DNA of 64,000 nucleotides, taken from contig NZ_JAATEO010000015.1 of NCBI RefSeq assembly GCF_012034245.1, forward strand, positions 78,953 through 142,952. Reading direction: 5' to 3'. Made by a program: the position numbers and the translations under genes. The notes below the pieces were generated by a model, which did no database searches, was not told the DNA's origin, and was given only the letters and a program-made list of their open reading frames with translations. Of this stretch, positions 61,726 through 64,000 are shown in pieces. Each line of letters starts with the position of its first letter. Positions within the stretch are counted from its first letter, which is position 1. This DNA is from Micromonospora thermarum. GTDB lineage: Bacteria; Actinomycetota; Actinomycetes; Mycobacteriales; Micromonosporaceae.

Positions 61726-62165
61726 CGGTCGGCTCCTTCGTTGTGGGAGGGGGCGGCCCTGGCGGAGGGGGAGTTCCGGGCAGGGCCGCCCCGCCCGGCG
61801 ACCGCAGCCTCGATCGGCGAGTACGGCCACCGGGCTGCCGGTGGGTGGTGTCGAATCGCGGACAGGCAGGGTCGCGAAGACCCACTTCTCCGTGATAGGT
61901 ATTCGTCAAGTCGGTCGGAGCCGAGAATGCGCGCGTGACGTGGCTCCATGTTGAGACCCGACGAGAGCCGGTATGCGTCTGCCACACGCGAAGCCGTCTC
62001 TCGTCACCTTCTCGGCTGTTGGCACAGCCGCGGTTGCCGCACTTGCACCGGGCGTCCCCGGGGGTCGGTGATCACCCTCACCCGAAGACCACATTTCCAG
62101 TGGCTTCGGTATTGGTGCAACGACACCAACGGATCCTTTTCTCGACGGGTGCGTGAGAGGTGAGA
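61726..62165. promoter_or_regulatory. Divergent region upstream of the XRE/DUF397 pair, with a palindrome
   Basis: This 440-nt gap is the least GC-rich part of the window. It contains TTGGTG (62112-62117) and CACCAA (62124-62129), an inverted repeat 37 nt before the XRE start and a candidate operator. TTGACG on the minus strand near 61905 may be a -35 box for the DivIVA-like gene. Short open frames here have no ribosome sites and are not annotated. Confidence 0.5.
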
Positions 62166-63038
62166 ATGGCCGCGAAGAAGGAGGCCTTCGTCCGGACGCT
62201 TCGTGCTCAGTGGCTCGGTCAACAGATGCGTGAGCTGCGAGAACGGCGCGGTCTGACGCTCAAGTACGTCGCCCAGTACCTGGAGCGGGACTTCTCGTCG
62301 CTGGCCCGGTACGAACGAGCTGAATGGCCCTTCCGCCGCGACCTCGTGGTCGAATTGCTCGACCTCTACGGCGTGTACGACGAGCGTGAGCGTGACCGAC
62401 TCATTCAACTGGCGCAGGATGCCTGGCGGATCGACCGGTGGGACAACGACCTCGGCGGAACCATCTACGACACCTCGTTCATCGACTTCCCGTGGTTGGA
62501 GTCGCGAGCGGAGCAGGTATGCACCTACGCTTCGCTGCTCATACCCGGCCTCCTTCAGACCAGGGACTACGCCGAGGCGGTCATCAGGAACGCGGAACCC
62601 AGCTCGACCAGCGAAGTTCAGATTCGCAAGTGGGTCCAACTCCGCATGGACCGGCAGCGGCTACTCGACGGGCCGTCGCCCACCAGACTGGCGGTGATCG
62701 TCGAAGAGACGGCGTTGCGACGACCGGTGATGACCCGGGGAGTGATGGCCGCCCAGCTCGCCCACCTTGTGCGATCGGCGAGGAAACCGACGGTCGAGAT
62801 CCGGGTCCTTCCCGCCACTCTCGGGCTGCACGCCGGTCTGGACGGCACGTTCTGGCTGTTCAAGATGCCCCCGCCGTACACCGACGTCGCGCACGCCGAG
62901 ACCCTTGGCGGTCGGCTGTTCGTAGAGTCGGACAAAGCTCTGCGTTACGTCCGCGCGTACGATCGGCTCCGGGAGGCCGCACTCAGCGCGAGCGAGTCGG
63001 CAAAGCTGCTCTCAGCAATGGCGGAGGAGCTGTCATGA
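62166..63038 (+). CDS. XRE-type regulator with DUF5753 (Scr1-like)
   Basis: A 290-residue protein: an N-terminal XRE helix-turn-helix (MRELRERRGLTLKYVAQYLE, FSSLARYER) and a C-terminal DUF5753 ligand-like domain (YASLLIPGLLQTRDYAEAVI, IRVLPATLGLHAGLDGTFWL). The proteins are abundant in Streptomyces and Micromonospora and are usually paired with DUF397 genes, as here. The ATG at 62166 is preferred over GTG 62160. Its codon use is less GC-biased than that of neighbours, suggesting recent transfer. Confidence 0.88.
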   Translation: MAAKKEAFVRTLRAQWLGQQMRELRERRGLTLKYVAQYLERDFSSLARYERAEWPFRRDLVVELLDLYGVYDERERDRLIQLAQDAWRIDRWDNDLGGTIYDTSFIDFPWLESRAEQVCTYASLLIPGLLQTRDYAEAVIRNAEPSSTSEVQIRKWVQLRMDRQRLLDGPSPTRLAVIVEETALRRPVMTRGVMAAQLAHLVRSARKPTVEIRVLPATLGLHAGLDGTFWLFKMPPPYTDVAHAETLGGRLFVESDKALRYVRAYDRLREAALSASESAKLLSAMAEELS

Positions 63039-63253
63039 GCGAGACCATCCCTGACGTGGCTTGGCACATCAGCACCAAGAGCCCTGACAACGGTGGCAAC
63101 TGTGTCGAGGCGGGGCCGTTCCTTGACGGTTCAGGTCGGGTGGCGGTGCGGGACAGCAAGGCGCGGGACGCCGGGACGATCATTTACAGCGCCGCCCGGT
63201 GGACGGCCTTCGTGAGCGGCGTCAAGGACGGCCAGTTCGACCTCACGAACTGA
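63035..63253 (+). CDS. DUF397 protein
   Basis: A 72-residue protein with the DUF397 pattern WHISTKSPDNGGNCVEAG, VAVRDSKARDAG and a Trp-x-x-Phe near the end (WTAFVSGVKDGQF). The ATG overlaps the XRE stop (ATGA at 63035-63038). In this family the small partner binds or inhibits the XRE regulator, in an antitoxin-like pair; the mechanism is not settled. Confidence 0.9.
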   Translation: MSETIPDVAWHISTKSPDNGGNCVEAGPFLDGSGRVAVRDSKARDAGTIIYSAARWTAFVSGVKDGQFDLTN

Positions 63254-63361
63254 TCCGCACGGCACCTGCCTTGCAAAGCGGTGGTCGCGTGCCGGGGTTG
63301 CCGGCGCCCGCCACGATGGCGGCGAGTGCCGGCTTCCCGCCGGCCGTCCGCTGGAGGTCAC

Positions 63362-63910
63362 GTGCGCATCAGGCCCCGACTGTCCGTCCTTGCCGTGCTC
63401 GTCCTGGTCGCCGGCGCGGTGCTGGTGCCGGCTGCTCCCGCCGCCGCCGACCTGGACGGTTGCTACGACTCGACCACACCACGGTTCCAGGACCCGGCCC
63501 CCTGGTCGGCACCCGGCAACGTCCACACCGGCTGGAGCACACCCGCCGGTGTCGTCCGCAGCGACGCGTTCCGGATCACGGCGACCGGCAACGTGCGGAT
63601 CGACTTCTGGGGCACCACCAAGAACGTCGCCGGTGAGCTGCCGCTGCCGCCGGACAACGGCGAATGGCCGGCACCCGACGCGCCCCGCTACGCCCTGATC
63701 GCGCGGGTCACCGACGGCGAGATGCTGGTGCTGAAGAACGGCCGGATCTACGGCCAGAGCCGTTGGTTCCCGGTCGGCGCGGACAGCGGGTGCCTGCTCT
63801 TCCTCGGCAACAGCATCGACCGCCGGCCACATCTCATGTTCACCTTCAACGATCCCAACCTCGGCGACAACGGCGGCGGCGCGTCGGTGCGCGTACGCCA
63901 GTGGTTCTGA
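63362..63910 (+). CDS. Secreted LecA/PA-IL-like lectin candidate
   Basis: A 182-residue exported protein starting at GTG 63362 (GGAGG 4 nt before). The signal peptide is RLSVLAVLVLVAGAVLVPAA with cleavage near APAAA-D. The mature part resembles LecA of Pseudomonas: ITATGNVRIDFWG, ALIARVTDGE, GCLLFLG-NSID and the Ca/galactose loop FTFNDPNLGDNGGG before a final V-x-V-R-Q strand. The similarity is judged from memory and needs structural confirmation. It lies 2.2 kb from the galactosidase locus. Confidence 0.6.
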   Translation: MRIRPRLSVLAVLVLVAGAVLVPAAPAAADLDGCYDSTTPRFQDPAPWSAPGNVHTGWSTPAGVVRSDAFRITATGNVRIDFWGTTKNVAGELPLPPDNGEWPAPDAPRYALIARVTDGEMLVLKNGRIYGQSRWFPVGADSGCLLFLGNSIDRRPHLMFTFNDPNLGDNGGGASVRVRQWF

Positions 63911-63960
63911 CCCGGCGGGTAGCGGCGGCGACTGGCGTCCGCGTCGCCAGGTAGGCACTG

Positions 63961-64000
63961 TGATCCACTCGGTTTTCCTGAAGTCGGGGTGTCCGGGCGT
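63961..64000. repeat. Single arm of the dispersed GTCGGGGT repeat family
   Basis: TGATCCACTCGG, TTTTCCTGAAGTCGGGGTGT and the following CCG match the arms of the inverted repeat at 42958-43036. The element is cut by the window end, so a second arm may lie beyond it. Confidence 0.7.

Overview
The window is very GC-rich actinobacterial chromosome. GTG starts, many 4-nt ATGA and GTGA gene overlaps, leaderless-type promoters, an F420-type flavin oxidoreductase, XRE/DUF397 pairs and Scr1-like regulators all point to Micromonosporaceae, most likely Micromonospora. The assignment is inferred from gene content and style; no 16S or marker-gene comparison was possible.

Region 1 (1 to about 20.2 kb) is the right-hand part of an aromatic, type II polyketide-like biosynthetic cluster that continues past the left edge. 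It holds the C-terminus of an asparagine-synthase-type amide synthetase, a nitroreductase, a flavoprotein, a translationally coupled TenA-like/P450/SDR/SDR operon, a SARP-NB-ARC activator, small ABM-type monooxygenases, a group A FAD hydroxylase, a complete dedicated acetyl-CoA carboxylase (fused carboxyltransferase, biotin carrier, biotin carboxylase), and an operon running ACP, DUF1772 membrane protein, SDR, ABM, SDR, SchA/CurD-like protein. A POT-type transporter follows. No ketosynthase or chain-length factor is present; they must lie outside the window. An aromatic pentangular or xanthone-type product with an amide or lactam is plausible, but the product is not known.

Region 2 (20.4 to 27.9 kb) is regulatory. 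A PadR repressor is followed by an FAD monooxygenase, then by a ribbon-helix-helix protein with a DUF4097 protein. Two near-identical promoters here each carry five TGACGTCA-like sites spaced 11, 20/21, 12 and 11 bp; the first sits beside a duplicated padR-end segment. tRNA-Gly(GCC) and tRNA-Val(GAC), a large LuxR (LAL) regulator and small membrane proteins follow.

Region 3 (28 to 41.8 kb) contains a membrane-anchored zinc peptidase and an epimerase-like protein. It then has a set resembling the mycobacterial dormancy (DosR) regulon: a DevR/DosR-like response regulator, a twin-GAF DevS-like kinase with the candidate haem histidine, two Acg-like nitroreductases, two double-domain universal stress proteins and a phosphoketolase. 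A TetR/SDR pair closes it. Several direct, inverted and dispersed repeats lie between these genes.

Region 4 (42 to 52.4 kb) has a secreted lysozyme-like protein, a PP2C phosphatase divergent from a small HTH/orphan Clp-N operon with two palindromes over its promoter, a diacylglycerol-kinase-like enzyme, a YihY-type membrane protein, a double-PAP2 phosphatase, an EEP-family hydrolase, an alpha/beta hydrolase coupled to an LLM oxidoreductase, and two decaying gene remnants (a CBM2 module and an ECF sigma N-terminus).

Region 5 (52.5 to 61.1 kb) is a galactoside-use locus: ABC binding protein and two permeases coupled to a GH36 alpha-galactosidase, divergent from a GH42 beta-galactosidase and a DeoR regulator. 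Region 6 (61.1 to 64 kb) holds a DivIVA-like pair, an XRE/DUF397 pair and a secreted protein resembling the LecA galactose lectin, and ends in a dispersed repeat shared with 43 kb.
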